From JAAXPZ01 sp965215705 (GTDB lineage Bacteria > Campylobacterota > Campylobacteria > Campylobacterales > Sulfurovaceae), in the NCBI GenBank assembly GCA_965215705.1, contig CBDCEE010000008.1, positions 310,001 to 374,000 of the forward strand: a DNA stretch of 64,000 bases, given 5' to 3'. Shown here piece after piece: positions 7,772-15,762 of the stretch (position 1 is the stretch's first letter; each line of letters begins with the position of its first letter). Below the pieces are notes generated by a model. It saw only the letters and a list, made by a program, of their open reading frames with translations. It was not told the origin of the DNA and ran no database searches. The position numbers and the translations under genes are program-made.

Positions 7772-8507
7772 GGGTCTAGTAAACTTTAAGAGTCCAAAAG
7801 GTATCTTAAAGCATGACTACACCGAACAAAAACAAGTACTCAAAAGGTACGCACATTTCAGAGCGTAAATTTAGGCAGTTAATTAAGTGTTTTTCACTTG
7901 ATCTAAATGCATATGAAACCTCAAAGATAACTAACATATCTCATACGACTTGTAAGAAGCTATTTCAAAAGTTACGCATATACATCTACCAGAATCTACT
8001 AGAGAACAATATTGAAGATGGAGAGTTTGAATTAGATGAATCTTACTTTGGTGCCAAAAGAGTAAGAGGAAAACGTGGTAGAGGTGCAGCAGGAAAGACA
8101 CCTGTGTTTGGCTTATTAAAAAGAGATGGTAATGTCTATGTTCAAATAGTCAAGAACTGCTCGAGAGCTGAACTCATGCCTATTATTGAGGGAAAGATAC
8201 TTGAAGGAAGTACTATTCATACTGATGGTTGGAAAGCCTATGATGGCTTAGTCCTTAATGGCTATGATCACTACAGGGTCTTTCATTCCAAAGATGAGTT
8301 TGTGCGAGGTAAGTCTCATGTAAATGGCATTGAATCCTTTTGGAGTTATACTAAAAGAAGATTGGCAAAGTTTAATGGACTTAGAGATGAGATGTTTTAT
8401 CTCCATCTCAAGGAGAGTGAGTTTAGATTCAACAATAGGCATAATGATATCTATGCTATACTATTAAAGAATCTTCGAACAAATAACCTCTAAAGTTTAC
8501 TAGACCC
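7772..8507 (+). mobile_element. IS1595-family insertion sequence, complete
   Basis: A 736-bp element bounded by inverted repeats that begin GGGTCTAGTAAACTTTA at 7772 and end with its reverse complement at 8507 (17 bp perfect). It is flanked by the direct repeat AATGTTA (7765-7771 and 8508-8514), visible as 7 bp where 8 bp is usual for this family. It holds one transposase gene in the same orientation as tpx. Intact ends and target repeats suggest a recent insertion. Confidence 0.9.
7813..8493 (+). CDS. IS1595-family transposase
   Basis: A 226-aa DDE-type transposase. An N-terminal helix-turn-helix (about 15-65) is followed by the catalytic core: first Asp in LDESYFGAKR, second Asp in HTDGWKAYDG, an Asn/His segment SHVNGIESFW containing the last acidic residue, and a basic tail. 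There is no N-terminal zinc ribbon, so it is of the shorter subgroup. The frame is intact and probably active. Confidence 0.9.
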   Translation: MTTPNKNKYSKGTHISERKFRQLIKCFSLDLNAYETSKITNISHTTCKKLFQKLRIYIYQNLLENNIEDGEFELDESYFGAKRVRGKRGRGAAGKTPVFGLLKRDGNVYVQIVKNCSRAELMPIIEGKILEGSTIHTDGWKAYDGLVLNGYDHYRVFHSKDEFVRGKSHVNGIESFWSYTKRRLAKFNGLRDEMFYLHLKESEFRFNNRHNDIYAILLKNLRTNNL

Positions 8508-8541
8508 AATGTTATTAACAATTTTAATACAAGGAAATAAC

Positions 8542-9057
8542 ATGGCAACAGTAACATTTAAAAATGATATCGTATGTAACCTCGGTGGAACAGAAATCAA
8601 CGTAGGTGATACAGCACCCGTAGTCACAGTAGTCAACTGTGACCCAATGCTCCAAGATGAGCAAGTAGGAGGAGAAGGTAAAGTCCAACTCGTCATAGCA
8701 GTACCTTCACTAGATACTGGTGTATGTGATGCAGAGACAAGAAGATTCAACCAAGAAGCAGCAAACCTAGACGGTGTAGAGGTCATTACAGTCTCTATGG
8801 ACCTTCCTTTTGCAGCAGCTAGATGGTGTGGTGCTGCAGGCATCGAGAACCTCAAAGTATGTTCTGACTTTAGAAACAAAGATTTTGCAAATGCCTATGG
8901 TGTACTTCTTGCAGACGGTCCTTTGGCTGGTGTCACTGCTAGAGTCATTTTTGTAGTCGGGAAAGATGGGAAAATTACCTATAAGCAAACTGTCCCAGAG
9001 ATCACTGAAGAGCCTAACTACGAAGAGGCAATTGCAGCAGCAAAAGCAGCACTCTAG
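8542..9057 (+). CDS. tpx: Thiol peroxidase Tpx (atypical 2-Cys peroxiredoxin)
   Basis: Tpx reduces hydroperoxides with electrons from thioredoxin. The 171-aa protein has the signature PSLDTGVCDAETRRFN with the peroxidatic Cys, and a second Cys in GIENLKVCSDFRNKDF that serves as the resolving residue. ATG 8542 was chosen over an upstream in-frame codon because AAGGAAATAAC precedes it and MATVTFKNDI is a normal Tpx start. The native promoter is now 736 bp further away because of the insertion sequence, so expression may depend on read-through or on a promoter inside the element. Confidence 0.95.
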   Translation: MATVTFKNDIVCNLGGTEINVGDTAPVVTVVNCDPMLQDEQVGGEGKVQLVIAVPSLDTGVCDAETRRFNQEAANLDGVEVITVSMDLPFAAARWCGAAGIENLKVCSDFRNKDFANAYGVLLADGPLAGVTARVIFVVGKDGKITYKQTVPEITEEPNYEEAIAAAKAAL

Positions 9058-9070
9058 TCTTTCTCCTCTC

Positions 9071-9093
9071 TACCCACTTTATGCAAGTGGGTA
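9071..9093 (+). terminator. Stem-loop after tpx
   Basis: TACCCACTT (9071-9079) and AAGTGGGTA (9085-9093) form a perfect 9-bp stem with a 5-nt loop 13 nt after the tpx stop. The following CCTCTAATAC is only weakly T-rich. Confidence 0.6.
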
Positions 9094-9180
9094 CCTCTAA
9101 TACATTCCCTTTCTATTTCTATAACTTTTTAATAGTAACTATGATACACTCCTTTACATTTTCTCAAAAGGATACAACCC

Positions 9181-9753
9181 ATGCATAAAACACATCTACT
9201 GATTGCCACAACAGCAGCCTTGCTGCTCTCTGGATGTAATCTATTTGGCCCTAGCCAACCCTCAGGTACAAGAGGAGGGAGTTATCCTTCTTCTGGATGT
9301 ACGCAGTCCATGAGCAGTACCTTAGCAGACAAAATTGTCGTAGACAAATCAGATAGAAAGATGTATCTTTATAAGAGCGGTTCTCTGCTTGGCAGTATGC
9401 CTATCTCATTAGGTGCCAATGACCACCAAGGGGCTAAAATAAAACGTGGGGACAAGCGTACACCTCTTGGTACCTATACCGTCCTCAACAAGCGATGTCA
9501 CTCTGTAAAGTATATGGCAATGACCATCTCCTATCCCAATGCAAGTGATCGTGCCAAAGCTGCTGCCAGAGGAGTACACCCTGGTAGCCTCATCACCATC
9601 CATGGTCAGCCACACTGGAATGCAGACGGGCACGGGGACAGCTATACGCTCTCTAAAGACTGGACAGACGGGTGTATTGCTCTTACCAACAGTGGTATGC
9701 GTAAACTCTGGTCTATGATCAGAGTCGGTACACCGATCACGCTACGCCCTTAA
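9181..9753 (+). CDS. L,D-transpeptidase (YkuD) lipoprotein
   Basis: The 190-aa protein starts with a lipoprotein signal peptide (lipobox LLSGC, Cys about 19), so it should be anchored in a membrane facing the periplasm. A YkuD domain follows: DKIVVDKSDRKMYLYKSG, the His motif ITIHGQPHW, and the catalytic segment DWTDGCIALTN with the nucleophilic Cys. Such enzymes cross-link peptidoglycan stem peptides or attach lipoprotein to them. The next gene starts 4 nt downstream. Confidence 0.9.
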   Translation: MHKTHLLIATTAALLLSGCNLFGPSQPSGTRGGSYPSSGCTQSMSSTLADKIVVDKSDRKMYLYKSGSLLGSMPISLGANDHQGAKIKRGDKRTPLGTYTVLNKRCHSVKYMAMTISYPNASDRAKAAARGVHPGSLITIHGQPHWNADGHGDSYTLSKDWTDGCIALTNSGMRKLWSMIRVGTPITLRP

Positions 9754-9756
9754 TCC

Positions 9757-10137
9757 ATGAGTCGCTATACACCCAAACAGATAGAGAAATACCAGCGACA
9801 GAAATATATCACTTTCCTGGGAAAGATCAGTAAAAATCTTTTCCGCCTTCTCCGCCAGGAGGAGACCACTGCCGTACAATTTACCAGTAAATTTGATGAA
9901 CTCATGCAAAAACTTGGAGAGCTGGAGTCTATCAGACTAGACTCAGAGTACCTCCAAGAGACCAAAAGCTATATAGATAGACTCTACTTCCAAACCAAAG
10001 AGATCACCGATAAGCAGCTTGAAGATATCAAAGCAGCAGAGATGAGCAACCTCAACCGCCTACAGAAACTCAAGAAACGTACCACCTATAAAAAAGACAA
10101 GCATCGTCATGGGGAAAGAGATCAGGATTGGGGGTAA
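9757..10137 (+). CDS. Hypothetical coiled-coil protein
   Basis: Not recognised. The 126-aa protein is strongly charged and predicted helical (KYQRQKYITFLGKISKNLFRLLRQ, then heptad-like stretches to residue 105) with a basic C-terminus. No signal peptide or membrane segment is visible. It starts 3 nt after the transpeptidase stop, so it is probably co-transcribed with it. Confidence 0.6.
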   Translation: MSRYTPKQIEKYQRQKYITFLGKISKNLFRLLRQEETTAVQFTSKFDELMQKLGELESIRLDSEYLQETKSYIDRLYFQTKEITDKQLEDIKAAEMSNLNRLQKLKKRTTYKKDKHRHGERDQDWG

Positions 10138-10154
10138 CGTACGCTTCGCGTACG
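10138..10154 (+). terminator. Stem-loop between the hypothetical gene and murB
   Basis: CGTACGC (10138-10144) and GCGTACG (10148-10154) form a 7-bp stem with a TTC loop directly after the TAA stop. It lies between convergent genes and may serve both. A direct repeat of TTGGTATATTG (10161-10171, 10176-10186) follows and runs into the murB stop. Confidence 0.45.
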
Positions 10155-10172
10155 GGTAAGTTGGTATATTGG

Positions 10173-10976
10173 TTATTGGTATATTGCTGAGAGATTAGTA
10201 TCGAGAATTTTAATCTCCTCTTCCAGAGCTATGCCAAACTCTGCCAGCACTTTCTCTTTTGCCAGTGTGATCAATGCGATGGCATCTTCATAGTTCCCTT
10301 TTCCCAGATTGACCAGAAAGTTCGCATGCACTTCACTCCATGCCATATCCCCTATCCGGTAGCCCTTGAGCCCTACGACATCGATGAGTTTACCTGCAGC
10401 ATCTCCTTCTGGATTCTTGAAAGCTGAGCCTGCAGAGGGATCATGAGGCTGATTGGCACGGAGGGCTCTGAGTTCTTCATTGAGTGCCTGCGAATAACCT
10501 CTGCATATCTCAAATCTAGCAGCAGTAGCGATACCTCCCAGATCAGCAAAGCGGTACCCATGTGGGATCCTCTCTTTGGGTACCCACTTACCATCGATCT
10601 CAATGCTATGGAGGATATCAAAGATCTCATACTGTTTGACCCCCGCATTCATTGCCAGCATCCCTCCCAGCATACCAGGCAGTTTAGCACAAAACTCAAA
10701 GCCTGCGATATCATGCTTTTTGGTATAGGAAATGATCCGCCCCGTAGGCATCGCAGCCCCAATCTCCAGTATGCCATCCTCTTCTACAATAGTGGCAAAA
10801 TCTTTAGAGAGCATCATCAGTGGTGGAGGAGTAGGGGATACCAGTAGATTATTGGCACCCCCGATGAGATAGCGATCTCCAGGGATACGATCACCCTTTT
10901 CAATCATCAGTACCTCTTCAGGCTGCCCGATACGGATGCTGGAGTAGGTGGAGAAGTCTATGGTTTTATTTTTCAT
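10173..10976 (-). CDS. murB: UDP-N-acetylenolpyruvoylglucosamine reductase MurB (short type)
   Basis: MurB is the FAD enzyme that reduces UDP-GlcNAc-enolpyruvate to UDP-MurNAc in peptidoglycan synthesis. The 267-aa protein shows the FAD-binding segments YLIGGANNLLVSP and GFEFCAKLPGMLGGMLAMNA, and the catalytic serine in PSAGSAFKNPEG. It is shorter than the E. coli enzyme, as expected for the type II enzymes of this phylum. Its ATG shares one base with the mqnD stop (TAATG), so the two are coupled. Confidence 0.93.
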   Translation of the reverse strand: MKNKTIDFSTYSSIRIGQPEEVLMIEKGDRIPGDRYLIGGANNLLVSPTPPPLMMLSKDFATIVEEDGILEIGAAMPTGRIISYTKKHDIAGFEFCAKLPGMLGGMLAMNAGVKQYEIFDILHSIEIDGKWVPKERIPHGYRFADLGGIATAARFEICRGYSQALNEELRALRANQPHDPSAGSAFKNPEGDAAGKLIDVVGLKGYRIGDMAWSEVHANFLVNLGKGNYEDAIALITLAKEKVLAEFGIALEEEIKILDTNLSAIYQ

Positions 10977-11842
10977 TAATTTGAACGAAGCTCGCTATAC
11001 TCACGAGGTATCAAATAATCCTCTGTGACCATCGGTGCTTCCCACATACCATGCTCAAAGCCAATCTGATAGAGTCTATCCAGTGCTTTGAGTTGTAATG
11101 TACTAAGCTCTACCGACTCATCCGAGGCATACATATCCAGATATTTTGTCAGCATCTCATCAGAGATACGCACCAGAGAATCTGCTTCCAGCTTGGTACA
11201 GAGCTCCTCTTTACGATCATTGGCGACCTTGACCCCATCGATGAGTATCTGCTCGATCTCTATGGCGCGGGTCAGCGGTAGGCTACGGCGTACTGCCATA
11301 CCACCTAGTGGCAAGGGCAAGCCTTCGCCTGCGAGCTCTACCCAGATATCCCACACTTCTTTCTCTACCTCCAGGCTCTCATCATAGTCCAGGATCGACT
11401 CATGAATGAGTACCCCGGCATCCACTGCCCCGCTCACTACCGCCTCTTCTATTTCTAAAAAATCCATGTACACAGGTCTGGCCTGGGGATAATAGATACG
11501 AAAGAGCATCGCATTGGTGGTGTACTTTCCGGAGAGAGCCACACGAAAGTTTCTCTTGAGCTTTTTATCCTTGCGTCGGATCAGCTTAGGGCCATACCCC
11601 TCACCAAAGCTCACAGCCGTTCTCAACAGTGCATACTCATCACGGATCAGTGGATACATCCCAAAGCTGATCGCACTGACATCATAGGTGCCCCTCAAAG
11701 CTTCGACATTGAGCGTCTCGATATCCAGTCCAATGTTTTCAAACTGGTATCCTCGGGTATCTACCCAGCCAAATTTGATCGCAAAGTACATAAAGATATC
11801 ATCAGCATCTGGAGAGTGGGCTAGTTGGATAGTTTTTGGCAT
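10976..11842 (-). CDS. mqnD: Futalosine-pathway menaquinone enzyme, MqnD-like (1,4-dihydroxy-6-naphthoate synthase)
   Basis: A 288-aa periplasmic-binding-protein-like fold. The N-terminus LAHSPDADDIFMYFAI corresponds to the MqnD start, and ALRGTYDVSAISFGMYP and LPLPLGGMAVRRSLPL are family-like segments. MqnD converts cyclic dehypoxanthine futalosine into dihydroxynaphthoate on the way to menaquinone, the respiratory quinone of Campylobacterota. MqnA is the nearest relative, so the exact step is slightly uncertain. It is coupled to murB. Confidence 0.85.
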   Translation of the reverse strand: MPKTIQLAHSPDADDIFMYFAIKFGWVDTRGYQFENIGLDIETLNVEALRGTYDVSAISFGMYPLIRDEYALLRTAVSFGEGYGPKLIRRKDKKLKRNFRVALSGKYTTNAMLFRIYYPQARPVYMDFLEIEEAVVSGAVDAGVLIHESILDYDESLEVEKEVWDIWVELAGEGLPLPLGGMAVRRSLPLTRAIEIEQILIDGVKVANDRKEELCTKLEADSLVRISDEMLTKYLDMYASDESVELSTLQLKALDRLYQIGFEHGMWEAPMVTEDYLIPREYSELRSN

Positions 11843-11876
11843 GGTTACTCGCTTTTGTAATGTAGGTGTATTTTAA

Positions 11877-12128
11877 CATAAGGGGACAAAAAAAGAAATT
11901 TACACCGACAGGTAACTATTTTTAACTAAAATATACGCCACTTGGGCATTTCTTCACTTTGTTTCGGCCACAATTTCATGATAATTTTTACCATAATATA
12001 TCAAATACCCATAAAAATATGACAATTTGACATATTTTTACCTATTTCTCCAAAATTATACTAAACTGCTGACATGACTAAATACTCTCCATGAGATTTA
12101 GATAAACTTCAACATCAAGGACAAGGAT
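11877..12128 (+). promoter_or_regulatory. recA leader and promoter region
   Basis: This 250-bp AT-rich stretch has no gene. A plausible -10 box TATACT (12057-12062) lies about 70 bp before recA. TTGACA (12027-12032) is too far from it (24 bp) to be its normal -35 partner. No LexA-like box was noticed. Confidence 0.4.
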
Positions 12129-13172
12129 ATGACAATGGCAATGGATGCAAACAAACAAAAAGCACTGGATATGGCGATCAAGCAGATCGACAAGGCATTT
12201 GGCAAGGGTACACTGATGAGACTCGGAGATAAAGAGTTCGAGCCTATTGAGTCCATAAGCACAGGCTCACTGGGGTTGGATATGGCTTTGGGTATTGGTG
12301 GTATCCCTAGAGGGCGTGTCGTAGAGATCTATGGACCTGAGTCTTCGGGTAAAACCACGCTAGCACTGCAAACCATCGCTTCCGCCCAAAAAGAGGATAT
12401 GGTCTGTGCCTTTATCGATGCGGAGCATGCACTGGATGTCGTCTATGCCAAAAACCTCGGCGTTGATACGGATAACCTGCTCGTCTCTCAGCCAGACTTT
12501 GGTGAGCAGGCATTGGATGTACTAGAGACATTGACTAGATCCGGTGCGGTGGATCTCATCGTCGTAGACTCTGTCGCTGCTCTCACACCAAAGAGTGAGA
12601 TCGAAGGAGACATGGGAGATACCCATGTCGGACTACAGGCACGTCTCATGTCACAAGCCCTCAGAAAACTCACAGCGATCCTACACAAGACCAACACCAC
12701 TGTCATCTTCATCAACCAAATCCGTATGAAGATAGGTACCATGGGGTATGGCTCTCCTGAGACTACCACAGGTGGCAATGCCTTGAAGTTTTACTGTTCT
12801 GTACGTATAGATGTACGCCGCATTGCGACACTCAAGCAAGGAGAATCCTCTATAGGAAACCGGGTCAAAGCAAAAGTTGTCAAAAACAAAGTAGCCCCTC
12901 CATTTAGACAAGCAGAGTTTGATATCATGTTTGGTGAAGGCATCTCTTTTATAGGAGAGCTCATAGATTACGGTGTCAAGATGGATATCATCGATAAATC
13001 AGGTGCTTGGTTTAGCTATGGTTCAGAAAAATTAGGACAAGGAAAAGAGAACTCAAAGATCACAATCAAAGAAAACCCGGAGATGATGGCAGAGATAGAA
13101 CAGAAAATCAAAGAAGCACTGGGGTATGGTGTGGGACTGACAGTAGATGAGAGTGAGATGAAAGAGGACTAA
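12129..13172 (+). CDS. recA: Recombinase RecA
   Basis: RecA forms filaments on single-stranded DNA and catalyses homologous strand exchange. The 347-aa protein has Walker A GPESSGKTT, Walker B LIVVDSVAALTP, the glycine-rich MGDTHVGLQARLMSQALRKL with VIFINQIRMKIG (loop L1 region), the L2 loop start GNALKFYCSVRIDVRR, and a short acidic C-terminus. Two start codons (12129 and 12135) each have their own AAGGA upstream (12117-12121 and 12123-12127); family starts favour the second (MAMDANKQK). Confidence 0.97.
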   Translation: MTMAMDANKQKALDMAIKQIDKAFGKGTLMRLGDKEFEPIESISTGSLGLDMALGIGGIPRGRVVEIYGPESSGKTTLALQTIASAQKEDMVCAFIDAEHALDVVYAKNLGVDTDNLLVSQPDFGEQALDVLETLTRSGAVDLIVVDSVAALTPKSEIEGDMGDTHVGLQARLMSQALRKLTAILHKTNTTVIFINQIRMKIGTMGYGSPETTTGGNALKFYCSVRIDVRRIATLKQGESSIGNRVKAKVVKNKVAPPFRQAEFDIMFGEGISFIGELIDYGVKMDIIDKSGAWFSYGSEKLGQGKENSKITIKENPEMMAEIEQKIKEALGYGVGLTVDESEMKED

Positions 13173-13187
13173 TCACTATATTTCGGG

Positions 13188-13193
13188 TATAAT
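13188..13193 (+). promoter_or_regulatory. -10 box for the 13.2-14.4 kb operon
   Basis: TATAAT preceded by GGG lies 28 bp before the start of the hypothetical gene at 13221. The three genes that follow are nearly contiguous, so this box may drive all of them. Confidence 0.5.
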
Positions 13194-13220
13194 GTTGCCA
13201 TTCTATACTAAAGAGATACA

Positions 13221-13718
13221 ATGTTTGATTTTAACAGTCTACCAGATGAACAAAAAGCGTATTACCATGACAAACTCCATGAGTATGCAGAGAGAATAGG
13301 AGGCGTCAATTTCCTTCTCCTACTCATAGAAGCCATCAAAGAGGCAAGCCCCCATCCTCTTACGGCTACCCATAGAGAGCTTTCCCTCAGTAGCGTAAAG
13401 CTCAAGTGGAACAAGGTTATCTTCAATGATAAGCTGCAATTGCTGATAAAGACCCATGAAAATGGAGGTAAAGGTGGCAATCTCCTCCCCAAGAAAGAGA
13501 CAAAAGGTTTCAAAAAAGTACTCAACCTTCTCAGAATGATGAAGCCTATTATTTTTACTGTGATGCCCGCCCATAGAGAAGATGGCGAGGGCTTTATCTT
13601 TCAGCCATTTGAGATCATCAGTGAAAGCAATACCAAGCTCAATTTTATCTTTGAGATACTCTTCTTCTCTTCTATGGGAAGTGTCAAAGAGATACTCAAC
13701 TATAAGACAAAAGTCTAA
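13221..13718 (+). CDS. Hypothetical protein (165 aa)
   Basis: Not recognised. A soluble protein with a helical N-terminus (DEQKAYYHDKLHEYAERIGG) and a more beta-rich C-terminal half (GEGFIFQPFEIISESNTKLNFIFEILFF). No signal peptide, cysteine cluster or nucleotide-binding motif is visible. The next gene begins 2 nt after its stop. Confidence 0.6.
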   Translation: MFDFNSLPDEQKAYYHDKLHEYAERIGGVNFLLLLIEAIKEASPHPLTATHRELSLSSVKLKWNKVIFNDKLQLLIKTHENGGKGGNLLPKKETKGFKKVLNLLRMMKPIIFTVMPAHREDGEGFIFQPFEIISESNTKLNFIFEILFFSSMGSVKEILNYKTKV

Positions 13719-13719
13719 G

Positions 13720-13914
13720 ATGCCAGGTACGAAACGAACAAATATCAAAATAGGGCAAAATGTCGGTATCGTCATGAAAGAGGATCAGTCCACAGGCTAT
13801 ATCACCTATGGGCTCGTCCAACGTATCTTGACCAATAGCGCAACCCATCCTCATGGTATCAAAGTCCGACTCGATACCAGAGAGGTTGGCAGGGTCAAAG
13901 AGATCGTCTCTTGA
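13720..13914 (+). CDS. YwbE-family protein (DUF2196)
   Basis: A 64-aa protein beginning MPGTKRTNIKIGQNVGIVMK and ending HGIKVRLDTREVGRVKEI, which is the whole-length signature of the YwbE family of small beta-rich proteins. The function is unknown. It sits 2 nt after the upstream gene and overlaps the next gene by the 4-nt TTGA, so it is clearly part of an operon. Confidence 0.85.
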   Translation: MPGTKRTNIKIGQNVGIVMKEDQSTGYITYGLVQRILTNSATHPHGIKVRLDTREVGRVKEIVS

Positions 13915-14360
13915 GACTCTTTATCGATGGGGATGCTTTCCCCAACCTACTCAAGCCTATCGTTCTCAAGGCCATAGAGAGGCTGACTCTCCCCACGACA
14001 GTCATCGCAAACAAAAAGATCACTATCGGCAACTCCTCACACATCCAGTACCTTCTTGTAGATCAAGGGGCAGATGAAGCAGACCACCTCATCGTAGAGA
14101 TGGCAGAAGAAGGTGATTTGGTCATCACCGCAGACATTCCACTGGCTGATAGAGTCATCAGCAAACATGCCCATGCACTTGATCACAGAGGAGAGCTCTA
14201 CTCTATAGAAAATATCAAGCAGTACCTAGCCATGAGAAATCTCATGGAGAGTATCCGAGAGAGTGGAGAGATCACTGGAGGGCCAAAGCCCTTTGGCACC
14301 AAAGATGCCCATGCCTTTGCCAATCAGTTCAATGCTTTTTTGGCAAAGTATATTAAATAA
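13911..14360 (+). CDS. YaiI/YqxD-family protein (DUF188, PIN-like)
   Basis: The 149-aa protein starts RLFIDGDAFPNLLKP and has DQGADEADHLIVEM and GDLVITADIPLADRVI, matching the YaiI/YqxD family, whose fold and acidic residues resemble PIN nucleases. Activity is unproven. The likely start is TTG 13911, overlapping the YwbE stop. Its 3' end overlaps the convergent GTPase gene by 8 nt. Confidence 0.88.
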   Translation: MRLFIDGDAFPNLLKPIVLKAIERLTLPTTVIANKKITIGNSSHIQYLLVDQGADEADHLIVEMAEEGDLVITADIPLADRVISKHAHALDHRGELYSIENIKQYLAMRNLMESIRESGEITGGPKPFGTKDAHAFANQFNAFLAKYIK

Positions 14361-15762
14361 CTTTTTTAAGACATACCAACACTAACGCCTCATACGCTCT
14401 CGTCACTTCACTATCTACTTCTTTATCTGAGCGGAACTTTTTATGGATCTTCTCTAGAGATTTTCGACTTACCTCATCAAGCCATTGCTCTTTAAATGAT
14501 TCATCCATGGCAAGTGTCACAGAGCCTCTCTTGGCATGAGATCTGGCAGCTACTTTGTGTAGATGATAGAGTGAGCGCCCCAGCAAGATATAGGGGAAAT
14601 TTCTATTCTCCATAGGGCCTATCTCCAGATACCTTTTGCCCAAAGTCCTACCCAGTACTCTGATATCTGAAAGCTCATCAAAGCCAAAGTACGCCCCCAC
14701 ACCTCCTACCACCGCACCAATAGCACCTCCCAGCAGGAGTGTATGCCCGGCAAAGAGCAGATCGATGCCAGCACCAGTCACTGCACCTCCGGTCACACCG
14801 GTAATGATCATCTCCTGTCTTGTAAGCCCAAAGACCGAAGCACTCTCCTTGGAGAAGAGATCCATCCCTTCAAAAAATAGCCCCTCTTGCTCTTTTTGCA
14901 ACTGCTGATGGTTCCAGATCTGCTCTATGAACTTTTGGGATTTTTGCTCCAGCTTGCGTAAGTGCGCTTGATAGTTCTGTAGTATCTTTTCTCTCTCTGC
15001 ATCATTGGCATCCTCGCCGGAAAGCTTCAACTGTTCCACATATCGCAACGAGCCCTGTACCAGATAGGCTATCGTTTTGGCACTCTGCTCCAGCTTTTGA
15101 TCCCTTCGTTTCTCAAAGAGAGCAATAGAGTGCTTCACTGGCTCTCTCCATGATTCATCCAGCTGTGCTATAGATTCCAGCAGAAGTAACTGCTGTGTCG
15201 GATCAGTCTGCATGGGGTCATAGGTTCTGACCGTTCTAAAATACTGCTCCAGTGCTTTTCTCCACTCTTGAGTATAGTCATGCTCCCCAATATGGTTGAT
15301 CAGTGCCATAGAGGGCTGTCCCGTCCAACGCAGTATCTCCATCTCTGCCTCATACTCCTCACCATACGGCTTGGAACCATCCACCACATAAATGATCCCT
15401 GCACCCTCCATGATAGGGGTCAGTAGCTCTACCTCATCGGCAAATCGTTCATCTTCTCTATGTGTGTTGATGAAGGCCTCAACCGCCTCTGCTCTTTTGT
15501 GGGCGGGCACATCATGTTTTTCCAGCCAAGCAAGGACGCTTCTGGCTCTTTGAAAACCTGGGGTATCAAAAAGTTCATAGATGATACTGCCATCCACTTT
15601 GAGAGGAAAACTCCTGCTTTTGGTAGTGGTTCCCGGTGTATCTGATATCTGTACTGTATCATCCTGGGCGAGAGATGCTACGATGCTGCTCTTGCCTTTG
15701 TTGGGATGTCCGACAACGGCAAATTTGGGGTGAGGTGCAGTTAATTGATGCGACATAGCCAT
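14353..15762 (-). CDS. GTPase with DUF3482 domain
   Basis: A 469-aa protein with an N-terminal Era-like GTPase domain: P-loop GHPNKGKSSIV (about 18-28), switch region with TPGTTTKSRSF, DTPGFQ (G3), and a G4-like segment near LINHIG. The C-terminal half (DUF3482) contains a long helical region and two hydrophobic glycine-rich segments around residues 320-360, probably membrane-embedded. It overlaps the upstream DUF2868 gene by 22 nt, a pairing known in many proteobacteria. Role unknown. Confidence 0.85.
   Translation of the reverse strand: MAMSHQLTAPHPKFAVVGHPNKGKSSIVASLAQDDTVQISDTPGTTTKSRSFPLKVDGSIIYELFDTPGFQRARSVLAWLEKHDVPAHKRAEAVEAFINTHREDERFADEVELLTPIMEGAGIIYVVDGSKPYGEEYEAEMEILRWTGQPSMALINHIGEHDYTQEWRKALEQYFRTVRTYDPMQTDPTQQLLLLESIAQLDESWREPVKHSIALFEKRRDQKLEQSAKTIAYLVQGSLRYVEQLKLSGEDANDAEREKILQNYQAHLRKLEQKSQKFIEQIWNHQQLQKEQEGLFFEGMDLFSKESASVFGLTRQEMIITGVTGGAVTGAGIDLLFAGHTLLLGGAIGAVVGGVGAYFGFDELSDIRVLGRTLGKRYLEIGPMENRNFPYILLGRSLYHLHKVAARSHAKRGSVTLAMDESFKEQWLDEVSRKSLEKIHKKFRSDKEVDSEVTRAYEALVLVCLKKVI

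Noticed and set aside
10161..10186. Direct repeat of TTGGTATATTG before the murB stop
   Set aside because: Two short AT-rich copies, most likely local slippage; nothing supports an attachment site.
12027..12062. TTGACA and TATACT as a matched recA promoter
   Set aside because: The spacing is 24 bp, far from the usual 17, so only the -10 is kept as plausible.
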